DNA of 64,000 nt from Humibacillus xanthopallidus (lineage in GTDB: Bacteria > Actinomycetota > Actinomycetes > Actinomycetales > Dermatophilaceae). The DNA lies in NCBI RefSeq assembly GCF_006716675.1, contig NZ_VFPM01000002.1, positions 620,001 through 684,000 of the forward strand, written 5' to 3'. The notes beneath the pieces were generated by a model. It was given only the letters and a program-made list of their open reading frames with translations. It made no database searches and was not told the origin of the DNA. A program made the position numbers and the translations under genes. Positions 18,401-26,239 of the stretch are shown piece by piece. The stretch's first letter is position 1. Every line of letters starts with the position of its first letter.

Positions 18401-18938
18401 CACGAACGCCGTCGCGTCGATCGGCAACGCCCTGTGCTACATCCCGTACTGCTCGCCCGACTTCGGCATCGCGTCGGCGCAGACCTGGGACCAGATCATG
18501 AACGAGGCGATCACCGGCATCAGCATCGTCAAGGCGCTCGTCGACATCAGCCTCTTCACGTTCGTCAAGGGCGGCCAGAACGGCGCCTTCCTCACCTTCT
18601 GGTCCGAGGCCTCGCCCTTCGTCGAGTACGTCATCAGCACGGCCTGGATGGTTCCGACCATCTGGGCGCTGTCGCACAACACCAGCGTCCAGACGATCGT
18701 GAGCGTTGCCGCCAACGTCAGCTTCAACGCCACCGGCATCGTCGGCATCGCGGCGGTCTTCGACCCGGAGTCGATCAGCAAGGGCATCTTCACCGGTGTC
18801 GTCGTGGCGACGATCCTCGCCTACGGGGTCGGCATCTTCGCATCGTCGTTCCTGCCCGACGACACGACGAGTCGCTGGCCGCCCGGCACCAACCAAGGTC
18901 CCGGTCCGGGTGTCAGCGCAAGTGTCAGCCCGGTGTGA
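15405..18938 (+). CDS. Giant orphan protein: beta-propeller-like N-terminus, hydrophobic helical C-terminus
   Basis: This 1177-residue protein has no match I can name. Residues about 20-420 look like a beta-propeller: repeated strands with L-F-F-G-I-G-D, L-Y-V-A-A-E-G, V-T-L-W-A-R-N-S-D-G-T and S-L-F-L-H-T-S-G motifs at spaced intervals. A small Ig-like, Thr/Val-rich module follows (about 430-545). A long amphipathic helix rich in V-x-x-V/F and Asp lies at about 615-655. Several strongly hydrophobic segments come near the end (about 870-910, 972-992, 1075-1089, 1127-1147). There is no N-terminal signal peptide. The layout suggests a recognition domain fused to a membrane-inserting part, as in pore-forming or lipid-acting proteins; that is inference. 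It is eight bases downstream of its 535-residue partner. Confidence 0.7.
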   Translation: MTTFQVSTELMKNQKAAQVLSDQSEFDALQTSDGNALFFGIGDTGILYVTQEQQSVTTGWTPVDLTSELSALLPGLTVSAKTFAVSQASSTGDIVVAQVVHTAEDGQDRLFVLTGLSYAPDAPWLASSMNRTWVPRAYDDAANPLDPVTLSYVRLESSQDTQLVPYLVAGVLAPQTSYVSNYLVSLDPGVTTGVWQEYVTAENYTQLLGMALGMPQSSLVFGLYELYTLSGNTSLTFTPSGSLYGPGPVVVTKLDPPGGASAIAVLPVDAQGHTNLYVAAEGSINLFAPAQQTNTGTSVAVITDALVTGVDLVEVNVVGDLVTLWARNSDGTVFYSRCTVEGQADPAAWSAPIPIGQGADQVASSLNLVTGASSLFLHTSGENLQQLAQDPVTTQWSSRPLLLPPLATDDVYEAYTFTTHINVLDASSMPAAASPVTITATSPVAVYLNDVYTTLTDAAPLTVAATDVGTVTIVQETQTIGAVCYAIVADDGTTATINPMTGPLATLSGVTTGTDLDVTVTDELGNTAPLVPAGVTPAQQDAVAQCVQQFSQVAQSLPSDGSVTSAAAYRPSALTARGGGGAFGLSFADADVQFITEVGDVTGAIEAFAGDVLRWIEGVVDDVVKFVVQVADDVAHFFVTLGDDIYHFILTCVSDVMRGVQFVFQKIGVAFDKLVQWLGFIFSWNDILRTHAVIRTFFNCYITYSIDNLETYKAGLITLCTTLQDTINTWAGLPQPSQSLGGEVAAAGSPPGQSSPAANWGTHQLHSNASGATTTASTDEPDVSGFAAVFEDILAAIDRERDDIHAAYTAIKTQIVDQLATLSVETIMERLFAIIADLVVESLENIVIAVIDVLAAVVQGVLSTLDATIDIPVLSWMYKKFAHAPLSFMDLACLITAIPATVIYKIAHGTAPFPDDATTTALIDAPDFATIRTILAQPAAEPANAAVRATLSGSVDPAGALVAPALGSAGDRWKFSANVLALAASFGVSTFSAIKIYYPTNAVASIGNALCYIPYCSPDFGIASAQTWDQIMNEAITGISIVKALVDISLFTFVKGGQNGAFLTFWSEASPFVEYVISTAWMVPTIWALSHNTSVQTIVSVAANVSFNATGIVGIAAVFDPESISKGIFTGVVVATILAYGVGIFASSFLPDDTTSRWPPGTNQGPGPGVSASVSPV

Positions 18939-18963
18939 GACCGGTGTGATCCCGGCGGGCTCG

Positions 18964-19851
18964 TCAGCTCGCTGACTCCGTGACCTCGTGGCCGTGACCC
19001 TCGCTGGGTCCGGTCGAGCGGATGAAGTCGCGGATGAGGTCGGCGAAGCGGTCGGGATCATCGAGGTGGGGGTAGTGCCCGGCCCCTTCGAAGAGCTCGA
19101 CCCGGCAGCCGGGGATGGCTTCCTTGGCCCGCGCCGCGTGCGTCGCGGGGATGACCATGTCATTGGTGCCCCAGACGACGAGGACGGGGATGTCGACGAG
19201 GTCGGGGAGGTAGTCGTGGGCGGTGATGCTCTGGCCCCGGGCGTCGATGACGGCGCGCGTTGTCGCGAGGAAGGCTCGCCTGCTGTCCGCGTCGCTCAGT
19301 CTCGCGAAGCCCTCCCACACGGCGCGCATGTCGTTGCTCGCGCGCCAGCCGGCCTTCGCCAGGGTCTTGCCGACGGTCTCGACCCGGCCGCGGACCCACC
19401 CCGACGCGAGCGCGGGGAGGACCCACTCGGCTCCGGGCAGCGTGGCCGCGCGCAGCGCGGCGATGACCTCGGGGCCGAGGCCACCACTGCCGACGAGCAC
19501 GAGCCGCTCGACGCGCTCGGGGAAGAGGTAGCAGAACTCGAGGGAGATGCCGCCGCCCAACGAGTGCCCGACGAGGGTCACGCGGTCGATGCCGAGGCGG
19601 TCGAGCAGGTCGCGCAGGGTCGCGGCGTGTGCGCCCAGCGAGTAGTCGCCCGTGGGGTTTGCGGAGGCACCGTGGCCGAAGAGGTCGGGCACGATGACCC
19701 GGTTGCGGTCGTCGAGCCGGTGGATGAGGTGCGCCCAGTTGCGGTGCGAGCCGAGCAGGCCGTGGACGAAGAGCACGGCCTCGCCCTCGCCGCTCTCGAC
19801 GTAGGACAGCGCGTGGCCGCGCAGCGAGATCACGTGAGGAGTCAGCGACAT
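18964..19851 (-). CDS. Alpha/beta hydrolase
   Basis: This 295-residue enzyme has H-G-L-L-G (residues about 27-31), the nucleophile elbow G-H-S-L-G-G-G, an acidic residue in the V-V-W-G-T-N-D-M-V-I-P motif and a late catalytic His in G-A-G-H-Y-P-H. It resembles the MhpC/DmpD and haloalkane-dehalogenase branch of the fold. GGAGGTG lies six bases before the ATG at 19851, which fixes the start. It stands alone, convergent with the giant orphan gene (25 bases between stops) and divergent from a secreted protein gene. The substrate is unknown. Confidence 0.9.
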   Translation of the reverse strand: MSLTPHVISLRGHALSYVESGEGEAVLFVHGLLGSHRNWAHLIHRLDDRNRVIVPDLFGHGASANPTGDYSLGAHAATLRDLLDRLGIDRVTLVGHSLGGGISLEFCYLFPERVERLVLVGSGGLGPEVIAALRAATLPGAEWVLPALASGWVRGRVETVGKTLAKAGWRASNDMRAVWEGFARLSDADSRRAFLATTRAVIDARGQSITAHDYLPDLVDIPVLVVWGTNDMVIPATHAARAKEAIPGCRVELFEGAGHYPHLDDPDRFADLIRDFIRSTGPSEGHGHEVTESAS

Positions 19852-20142
19852 CACGACACCTCCTCGGGTCGGTTGGGCTCCTCTGTCGAGGTTAGCCCGA
19901 CGGCGGCGATGTGCCTCCACGATCGGTTCGTGTCCTTCGCCACGCACCGCCCGTGGCGTGGGTCGTTCGGCCGCCGCGGAGGGACTAGTCAGCCCTGGCC
20001 ACCGGTGACCATTGTCGGCGGTCTCCACAGCGGCGAAGCATGGTTGCGGACGCGCCCGGGCCGGGGGACCACCCGGCGGCGGCGCCCAGGCCCGCGGCAT
20101 ACGCCCGCTGCGACCTCAGCCATCGTGTGAAGGAGTCCGCTC

Positions 20143-21249
20143 ATGCCTCCCCTTTCCCGATCGCGGCGCGCGCGCCGCGTCCTCCTGTCTGCGGCTGCCG
20201 CGGGAGCAGCCGGAGCGCTCGTGGTCCTCGGCCCGCCGCAGGCAGGCGCGGTGGCACCCCCCGGGGTACCCGTAGCGGTCGTCGACTACGACTCGCACAC
20301 TGCGGCGGAGTATGCCGGCCGCTGGGCCAACCCGTACGGCCCCCTCGACGGGGTGGTGCCCCAGGTCGCGCCGTCGGGCGCGGTCACCCTGAGCGACGTG
20401 CCGTTCAAGCCGGGCACGGACTTCAGTGTCTTCGACCACCTCAAGTACATCGGGGTGAGCACCCAGACATTCGCGGTGCCCAAGGTGGGGACCGTGACCT
20501 TCGAGGTCGACATCGCCGCGAGCACCCCGGGCGCCGAGGCCGGACACGTCGTGAACGGCGTCTACGGTCCGCCGGGGTCGTGGAGCCTCGCGGACCCGCA
20601 GGCGCGCCCGTACACGGCGACGGTGCTCGAAGGTCAGCAGGCCGGGGTCGTGCTCAACATGATCGACTTCTGCACCGGACAGCTCTTCGACTGGTTCGTC
20701 GCCGGCAACTCGGCCTTCCCGCTCATCGAGCGACTGCCCACGACGGTCACGGGCAACACGAGCAACCCCTCGTGCCCCGGCGCGACGGAGGTCGGCCTCG
20801 ACAGGGCCTACACCCAGATCATCAAGAACATCCCGGTCAGCCCTGGCGAGCCTCACCACGTCGCGATCACCTTCTCCCGCAGCCCCGGTCAGGCCACCGT
20901 CAGCTATGCGCTCGACGGCAAGGTGGTGGCTGCAGTCACGAACGTCGGTATCCCGCTGGACCGTCAGGGCAAGGGTGTCGCATGGTCCGGCACCTACCCG
21001 TCCCTGGGCGCTGGGGAGAAGCTCGCCGACCAGATCACCTCGTTCTCCATCGGCCACGGCCTGTTCAGCCTGCTCGATGCCTTCCCGTTCCAGTACGGCT
21101 GCACGCCGCCCGGGGCGTTGCCCGGGGCGGGTTCCTGCGCGCCGGAGTCGGCGGCCTACAGCGTGTCGATCTCGCCGGAGGAGCGCGCGTTCGGTCAGGG
21201 CGCCACAGGCGTCTTCAGCGGCTTCCGGGTGACGACGACAGGTCGCTGA
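20143..21249 (+). CDS. Secreted protein, lectin-like fold, unknown function
   Basis: This 368-residue protein begins with an Arg-rich n-region and a long Ala/Gly/Val core ending in A-G-A-V-A-P (about 1-38), a typical export signal. The mature part is beta-rich with W-x-N-P-Y-G-P, a F-E-V-D-I-A strand and a late G-F-R-V-T-T strand. It resembles secreted actinobacterial proteins of the DUF6081 or concanavalin-like type, but I am not sure of the family. Few cysteines are present, probably two pairs. GAAGGAG precedes the ATG. A strong terminator follows 56 bases after the stop. Confidence 0.75.
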   Translation: MPPLSRSRRARRVLLSAAAAGAAGALVVLGPPQAGAVAPPGVPVAVVDYDSHTAAEYAGRWANPYGPLDGVVPQVAPSGAVTLSDVPFKPGTDFSVFDHLKYIGVSTQTFAVPKVGTVTFEVDIAASTPGAEAGHVVNGVYGPPGSWSLADPQARPYTATVLEGQQAGVVLNMIDFCTGQLFDWFVAGNSAFPLIERLPTTVTGNTSNPSCPGATEVGLDRAYTQIIKNIPVSPGEPHHVAITFSRSPGQATVSYALDGKVVAAVTNVGIPLDRQGKGVAWSGTYPSLGAGEKLADQITSFSIGHGLFSLLDAFPFQYGCTPPGALPGAGSCAPESAAYSVSISPEERAFGQGATGVFSGFRVTTTGR

Positions 21250-21305
21250 AGATTTCTTGTCAGGGCCTGTAACGCTTCCCGGAGCTCGCACGATGGAGGG
21301 GGTGA

Positions 21306-21343
21306 AGAGGCGCCACTCGGACCCCCGAGCGAGTGGCGCCTCT
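21306..21343. terminator. Bidirectional hairpin terminator
   Basis: A perfect 14-bp inverted repeat (21306-21319 with 21330-21343) with a ten-base loop lies between the secreted-protein gene and the convergent Cache-domain gene. No U-tract follows. Confidence 0.85.
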
Positions 21344-21415
21344 CCTCATGTCCGGAGCCGGGCCCCGCGGCACACGCCGGTGGCTGGCCCTCGGGCGTGC
21401 GCCGTGGTCAGGCGC

Positions 21416-22147
21416 TCAGCGCGGCGTCAGGACGAAGAAGGGCAACCCGTCGCACGGCGTCGCCCGCCAGTGCGGCGACGCGTCGTCGGCGCCGGCACGC
21501 CACGCCTCCAGGGGGAGGTCGCGCACGAGGTCGCCGGTGACCCAGGCCGGGTCGGACGACGTGACGACGCGGCCGGCGGCGTTGACGAGGACGCAGCCGC
21601 GTTCGAGGCCCTCCATGACGTCGAGCAGGTGCTCCTCGAACCACGCCACCAGCACGTCGAGGCCGACGACGCCGGCGAACGTCCCCCCGACGAGGAGCGG
21701 TTGGGTGAACGTCAGCGTGTACTGGTCGGTGCACAGGTAGTCGACGTAGGGGCCGGTCACGTGCCGCCCGCCGGTCTCGAAGGGCTTGGTGTACCAAGGC
21801 AGCTCGGTGTAGTCGCGGAAGCCGACGGCCCGCGGGTCGGTCTCGGCGGCCAGCTTGGCGATCGTCACCGACCCGCCGCGGGACTCGACCGTCCACCACT
21901 CGAGCCAGTAGGCAGCGTCCGCCAGCACACCGGGTGCCATGACCGCGCCGGCACCCGCGATGGGCGTCGTCGGGTCGGCGAGGAGAGCGCGGCAGCGCTC
22001 CTCGATGTCGAGGTCGGAGCGACGGGGCGCCTCGCCGGAGAGGGACTCGGCGAGGCAGGCCCCGAGCTCGTCGAGCTGGTCGAAGAGCCGCGCACCGAAG
22101 TTCGCGACCCAGCCGGCCACATCGGTGGCCGTCGTCGTGGTCGTCAT
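21416..22147 (-). CDS. Free-standing Cache (PDC) sensor-domain protein
   Basis: This 243-residue protein carries a PDC/Cache-type sensor fold: the P-W-Y motif, then G-P-Y-V-D-Y near the ligand pocket, and a G-V-V-G-L-D-V strand. Cache domains normally sit outside the membrane in receptors; here there is no signal peptide, membrane helix or output domain, so it is probably a soluble cytoplasmic ligand-binding protein. It overlaps the upstream GntR gene by ATGA, so the two are made together. I infer that it senses the substrate of the polyamine-type transporter encoded opposite, perhaps modulating the regulator. Confidence 0.8.
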   Translation of the reverse strand: MTTTTTATDVAGWVANFGARLFDQLDELGACLAESLSGEAPRRSDLDIEERCRALLADPTTPIAGAGAVMAPGVLADAAYWLEWWTVESRGGSVTIAKLAAETDPRAVGFRDYTELPWYTKPFETGGRHVTGPYVDYLCTDQYTLTFTQPLLVGGTFAGVVGLDVLVAWFEEHLLDVMEGLERGCVLVNAAGRVVTSSDPAWVTGDLVRDLPLEAWRAGADDASPHWRATPCDGLPFFVLTPR

Positions 22148-22911
22148 CGGCGCCTCCGCGATCGGGCGACGCGGTGCAGGGACTTGACCGCGTCGAAGAG
22201 CTCTCGCACATGATCCTCCGCGCGGGCCCGGGCCGTCACCGGTTCGCCGAGTGCCACGGCCTCGACGATCGACCCGTGCGGGTCGGCCTGACGCAGCGCC
22301 CCCCATCCCTCGCCGGCCTCAGCGTCGGCGAGCCAGAGGACCGGCCCGATCTCACGCTGGAGCACCATCTCCTCGCGCGTCAGCCGCGCGGACTGCGCCG
22401 TCGCGGCGAGCTCGAGGTGGAAGGTGCCCTCGTGCCGCGGTATGCCGCTGGCGTCGTCGGGCGCAGGTCGTGCCGTCGCGAGCCGGCGCAGTCGCGCGAC
22501 GTCGTCGGGGTCGGCGCGACCGGCCGCGAGCGCCGCGCAGTGCCCGCTGATGGCGCAGTAGTGGTCGGCGAGGTCACGCAGCTCGCCGAGGCCGACGCGT
22601 GAGAGCCGGGAGAGCAGGGCGGCCCGGCCGCCGTCCCTCGGGGCCTTGACGAACGACCCGCCACCGCGTCCGCGGCGAGTGACGATGAGGTCGTCGTCGC
22701 GCAGGGCGCCCAGGGCCTCGCGCACGGTGACGGTCGCCACGCCGAAGCGGTCGGCGAGGTCGCTCTCCGGCGGGAGCATGCTCCCGTCCGGCAGCAGGCC
22801 GAGCGTGATGGCCTCGCCGAGCCGGCGCCGGACGGTCTCGGCGCGCCCCTCGACGGGCAGCGGGGCGAACACGGCGGCATACGGGCCGAGGGGCAACGAC
22901 CGGTCCGCCAT
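22144..22911 (-). CDS. FadR-subfamily GntR transcriptional regulator
   Basis: This 255-residue regulator has an N-terminal winged helix (about 25-90, with L-P-P-E-S-D-L-A-D-R-F-G-V-A-T-V-T-V-R-E-A-L) and an all-helical FCD-type ligand domain (about 100-240, with the metal-ligand-type His residues). It overlaps the Cache-protein gene by four bases. It is divergent from the ABC transporter operon that starts 102 bases away, and a short palindrome lies in that gap. It most likely represses the transporter operon. Confidence 0.92.
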   Translation of the reverse strand: MADRSLPLGPYAAVFAPLPVEGRAETVRRRLGEAITLGLLPDGSMLPPESDLADRFGVATVTVREALGALRDDDLIVTRRGRGGGSFVKAPRDGGRAALLSRLSRVGLGELRDLADHYCAISGHCAALAAGRADPDDVARLRRLATARPAPDDASGIPRHEGTFHLELAATAQSARLTREEMVLQREIGPVLWLADAEAGEGWGALRQADPHGSIVEAVALGEPVTARARAEDHVRELFDAVKSLHRVARSRRRR

Positions 22912-22954
22912 GGAGCCTCCGCATCAGTTTCGACGAATCCCTTGCGCTTAAACA

Positions 22955-22966
22955 TATGGAGCCATA
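22955..22966. promoter_or_regulatory. Candidate GntR operator (TATGG-AG-CCATA)
   Basis: A 5-bp palindrome with a two-base centre lies in the AT-rich middle of the region between the GntR gene (start 22911) and the transporter operon (start 23013). Near-repeats of CCTTGCG and CCTTTTGCG flank it. Confidence 0.4.
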
Positions 22967-23012
22967 CCTTTTGCGTCCAGAGGTAGGACACCACACGTCG
23001 TCGAGGAGAACC

Positions 23013-24092
23013 ATGGCAGAGCGGACAGGGCCGGCAGGGCCGGGCACCCCGGCCATCAGGCTCACGTCGCTGCGCAAGGAGTTCGCCGGGACGCCCCCGG
23101 TGGTGGCCGTCGACGACGTCGACCTCGACGTGCGCGCGGGGGAGTTCTTCTCGATGCTCGGCCCGTCGGGGTCCGGCAAGACGACGGTGCTGCGCATGAT
23201 CGCCGGCTTCGAGGAGCCGACCTCCGGGCGCATCGAGCTCGCCGGCGCCGACGTCACGAAGCGCCAGCCGTTCGACCGCGACGTCAACACGGTCTTCCAG
23301 GACTACGCCCTCTTCCCCCACATGTCGGTCGCGGAGAACGTCGAGTACGGCCTGCTCGTCAAGAAGGTCAGCCGAGCAGAGCGCCGGACCCGCGTCGCCG
23401 AGGCGCTCGAGCAGGTGCGGCTCGGCGACCACGGCAAGCGCAAGCCCTCCCAGCTCTCGGGCGGCCAGCGCCAGCGGGTCGCCCTCGCCCGGGCCCTCGT
23501 CAACCGGCCCACGGTGCTGCTGCTCGACGAGCCGCTCGGCGCCCTCGACCTCAAGCTGCGAGAGCAGATGCAGGTCGAGCTCAAGGGCATCCAGCGCGAC
23601 GTCGGCATCACCTTCCTCTTCGTCACGCACGACCAGGAGGAGGCGCTGACCCTCTCTGACCGGGTCGCCGTCTTCCACGCCGGCCGCATCGAGCAGGTCG
23701 GCACCGCCCGCGAGGTCTACGAGAGCCCCGCCTCCGCCTTCGTCGCCGGCTTCGTCGGCACGTCGAACCTGCTCGCCGGCGACGCCGCGCGGGCCGTCAT
23801 CGGCCGGGAGGGCTCGTTCGCGATCCGCCCGGAGAAGCTCCTCATCGCTCCCGCGGGGGACACACAGCGGGGCGATGGGCTCATGGGGGCCGAAGCGGTG
23901 CTCGAGGAGGTCGTCTACGGCGGCCCCATCACGCGCTACGTCGTCGCACTCGACGCCGGCGCGCGACTCACCGCGCTCGAGCAGAACACCGGAGCGAGCC
24001 ATGCCGCAGCGAACCTGCGCCGTGGCGAGCGTGTCCGGATCCAGTGGAACCCGGAGCACGTCATCGACGTGCCCGAATCAGCAAGCAGATGA
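23013..24092 (+). CDS. potA: Polyamine-type ABC transporter ATP-binding protein
   Basis: This 359-residue ATPase has Walker A G-P-S-G-S-G-K-T-T (50-58), the Q-loop V-F-Q-D-Y-A-L-F-P-H-M, the signature L-S-G-G-Q (about 148-152), Walker B L-L-L-D-E-P and the switch His in T-H-D-Q-E-E. A C-terminal TOBE domain follows. The D-Y-A-L-F-P-H-M pattern and gene order place it in the spermidine/putrescine (PotA) group. GAGGAG precedes the ATG at 23013. It is the first of four genes and its stop is 12 bases before the next start. It energises uptake by the two permeases downstream. Confidence 0.92.
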   Translation: MAERTGPAGPGTPAIRLTSLRKEFAGTPPVVAVDDVDLDVRAGEFFSMLGPSGSGKTTVLRMIAGFEEPTSGRIELAGADVTKRQPFDRDVNTVFQDYALFPHMSVAENVEYGLLVKKVSRAERRTRVAEALEQVRLGDHGKRKPSQLSGGQRQRVALARALVNRPTVLLLDEPLGALDLKLREQMQVELKGIQRDVGITFLFVTHDQEEALTLSDRVAVFHAGRIEQVGTAREVYESPASAFVAGFVGTSNLLAGDAARAVIGREGSFAIRPEKLLIAPAGDTQRGDGLMGAEAVLEEVVYGGPITRYVVALDAGARLTALEQNTGASHAAANLRRGERVRIQWNPEHVIDVPESASR

Positions 24093-24103
24093 AGGAGATT
24101 GGC

Positions 24104-25321
24104 GTGCGTTCGTCAAAGATCAAGGGCTTCGGAGCAGTTGCCGCCGTGGCCGTGCTGGCCCTCGCCGGCTGCGGCAGCTCGGCCGACTCCGGCTCCACCG
24201 GGGCCAGCGCCGCACCCGGGGGCATGCAGGTGCCGAACCTCAAGGCCATGGACAAGCTGGGCACGCCGGAGGGCGAGGTCAACGTCCTCGCCTGGCCGGG
24301 CTACGTCGAGGACGGCAGCAACGACCCTGCCGTCGACTGGGTGAGCGACTTCGAGAAGTCGTCGGGCTGCAAGGTCAACGTCAAGACCTTCGGCACCTCG
24401 GACGAGGCCGTCCAGCTCATGCGCACGGGGCAGTACGACACCGTCTCGGCCTCGGGCGACGCGACCCTGCGCCTCATCGCCGCAGGTGACGTCGAGCCGG
24501 TCAACACCTCGCTCGTCACGAACTACCCCGACATCTTCGAGTCGCTCAAGATGAAGCCGTGGAACTCCGTCAACGGCGTCCCCTACGGCATCCCGCACGG
24601 TCGTGGGGCCAACCTGCTGATGTACCGCACCGACCTCGTGAAGCCCGCCCCCGACTCGTGGGGTGCCGTCTTCGACAAGGCGGGAGCGCAGGCGGGCAAG
24701 GTGACGGCCTACGACTCGCCGATCTACATCGCCGACGCCGCGCTCTACCTCATGGCGACCAAGCCCGAGCTCGGCATCAAGGACCCCTACGCCCTCGACG
24801 AGACCCAGCTCGCCGCCGCCGTCGACCTGCTCAAGGCGCAAAAGGCCAATATCAGCGAGTACTGGTCGGACTACCTCAAGGAGGTCCAGGCCTTCAAGAG
24901 CGGCTCGTCGACGATCGGGACGACGTGGCAGGTCATCGCCAACGTCGCCAAGGGCGAGAAGGCACCCGTCGAGGCCGTGCTGCCCAAGGAGGGCGCCACC
25001 GGCTGGTCGGACACGTGGATGGTCGGCGCGAAGTCGCAGCACAAGACCTGTGCCTACAAGTTCATCGACCACATCGTCTCGCCCAAGGTCAACGCCCAGA
25101 TCGCCGAGTACTTCGGTGAGGCCCCGGCCAACAAGAAGGCGTGCGCCGAGACGGCCGACAAGAACCACTGCACCGTCTTCCACGCCGAGGACGAGGAGTA
25201 CTTCTCCAAGGTGCGCTACTGGAACACCCCGATCTCCACGTGCCTCGACGGCCGGACGGACGTCAAGTGCACCGACTACGCGGCGTGGACCAAGGCCTGG
25301 ACCGAGATCCGCAACAGCTGA
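24104..25321 (+). CDS. potD: Polyamine-type ABC transporter substrate-binding lipoprotein
   Basis: This 405-residue lipoprotein has the lipobox L-A-G-C with Cys23. The GTG at 24104 has AAGGAG six bases upstream; an ATG at 24089 overlapping the previous stop is possible but less likely. The mature part follows the PotD/PotF type-II binding-protein fold (N-V-L-A-W-P-G-Y, then Y-D-T-V-S-A-S-G-D). An unusual cluster of Cys residues occupies the last 90 residues (about five), perhaps forming disulfides outside the membrane. It would deliver a polyamine or a related amine to the two permeases. Confidence 0.9.
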   Translation: MRSSKIKGFGAVAAVAVLALAGCGSSADSGSTGASAAPGGMQVPNLKAMDKLGTPEGEVNVLAWPGYVEDGSNDPAVDWVSDFEKSSGCKVNVKTFGTSDEAVQLMRTGQYDTVSASGDATLRLIAAGDVEPVNTSLVTNYPDIFESLKMKPWNSVNGVPYGIPHGRGANLLMYRTDLVKPAPDSWGAVFDKAGAQAGKVTAYDSPIYIADAALYLMATKPELGIKDPYALDETQLAAAVDLLKAQKANISEYWSDYLKEVQAFKSGSSTIGTTWQVIANVAKGEKAPVEAVLPKEGATGWSDTWMVGAKSQHKTCAYKFIDHIVSPKVNAQIAEYFGEAPANKKACAETADKNHCTVFHAEDEEYFSKVRYWNTPISTCLDGRTDVKCTDYAAWTKAWTEIRNS

Positions 25322-25401
25322 TCTCGCCGCCCTGACCGGCGGCTCCACTGCACCCACCACTTCACCCACCGACTGATCCAGACCACCGAGGGAGGCGACG
25401 C

Positions 25402-26214
25402 ATGAGCCGACGCAGAGGGCTCGCTGCCCTGCTGGGCCCACCACTGCTGTGGCTCGTCGTCGCCTACCTCGGTGCTCTGGCGGTGATCTTCGCGACGGCG
25501 TTCTGGACGACCGACCCGTTCACCAACCAGGTCGTGCGCACCTTCACGCTCGAGAACTTCGCCGACCTCTTCTCACCGACCTACCTGCGCATCATCGGCC
25601 GGACGCTGCTCATCGCCGCGCTCGTCACGGTGCTCTGCATCGCCATCGCCGTGCCGTTGGCGTTCTTCATGGCGCGCGTGGCGCCGCGGCGGCTGCGGGG
25701 GCTGCTCCTCGCGGCAGTGCTCGTGCCGCTCTGGGCGAGCTACCTCGTCAAGGCGTACGCGTGGCGCACGATGGTGCAGCCCGACGGCGTGCTCGACAAC
25801 GCCTTCGGCGCGACGCCGGGCTACGGCTTCGGTGCCCTCGTGCTGACGCTGACCTACCTCTGGCTGCCCTACATGGTGCTCCCGGTCTACGCCGCCTTCG
25901 AGCGGCTGCCCGAGACCCACCTCGAGGCGAGCGCCGACCTCGGGGCCCGTCCCCTCGCGACCTTCCGCCGCGTCGTCGTCCCCGCGCTGCTGCCGGCGAT
26001 CGCTGCGGGCTCGATCTTCACCTTCTCGCTGTCGCTCGGCGACTACATCGCGGTGCAGATCGTCGGCGGCAAGCTCCAGGTGCTGGGGACGGCCGTGCTG
26101 CAGAACATCACCCTCGACCTGCCCTTCGCCGCCGCCCTCGGCACGGTGTCGGCGCTCATCATGGTCCTCTACCTGCTCGCCGTGCGCCGCACGGGCGCGC
26201 TCGACAACCTGTGA
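25402..26214 (+). CDS. potB: Polyamine-type ABC transporter permease (PotB-like)
   Basis: This 270-residue permease has about six membrane helices and the EAA loop E-A-S-A-D-L-G-A-R-P-L-A-T-F near residue 175, where the ATPase docks. GGAGG precedes the ATG. It lies between the binding-protein gene and the second permease gene, which starts 25 bases after its stop. The length and helix spacing are normal for PotB. Confidence 0.92.
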   Translation: MSRRRGLAALLGPPLLWLVVAYLGALAVIFATAFWTTDPFTNQVVRTFTLENFADLFSPTYLRIIGRTLLIAALVTVLCIAIAVPLAFFMARVAPRRLRGLLLAAVLVPLWASYLVKAYAWRTMVQPDGVLDNAFGATPGYGFGALVLTLTYLWLPYMVLPVYAAFERLPETHLEASADLGARPLATFRRVVVPALLPAIAAGSIFTFSLSLGDYIAVQIVGGKLQVLGTAVLQNITLDLPFAAALGTVSALIMVLYLLAVRRTGALDNL

Positions 26215-26239
26215 ACCCGACAACCGGCCGGAGGCGGCG

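Noticed and set aside
13789-18938. Considered as phage or tail-fibre genes
   Set aside because: No capsid, terminase, integrase or attachment sites nearby, and the flanks are ordinary chromosomal genes.
19852-20142. Gap examined for an RNA gene or riboswitch
   Set aside because: No tRNA-like clover or conserved riboswitch core seen; only promoter-type sequence and one CGGCATAC copy at 20095-20102.
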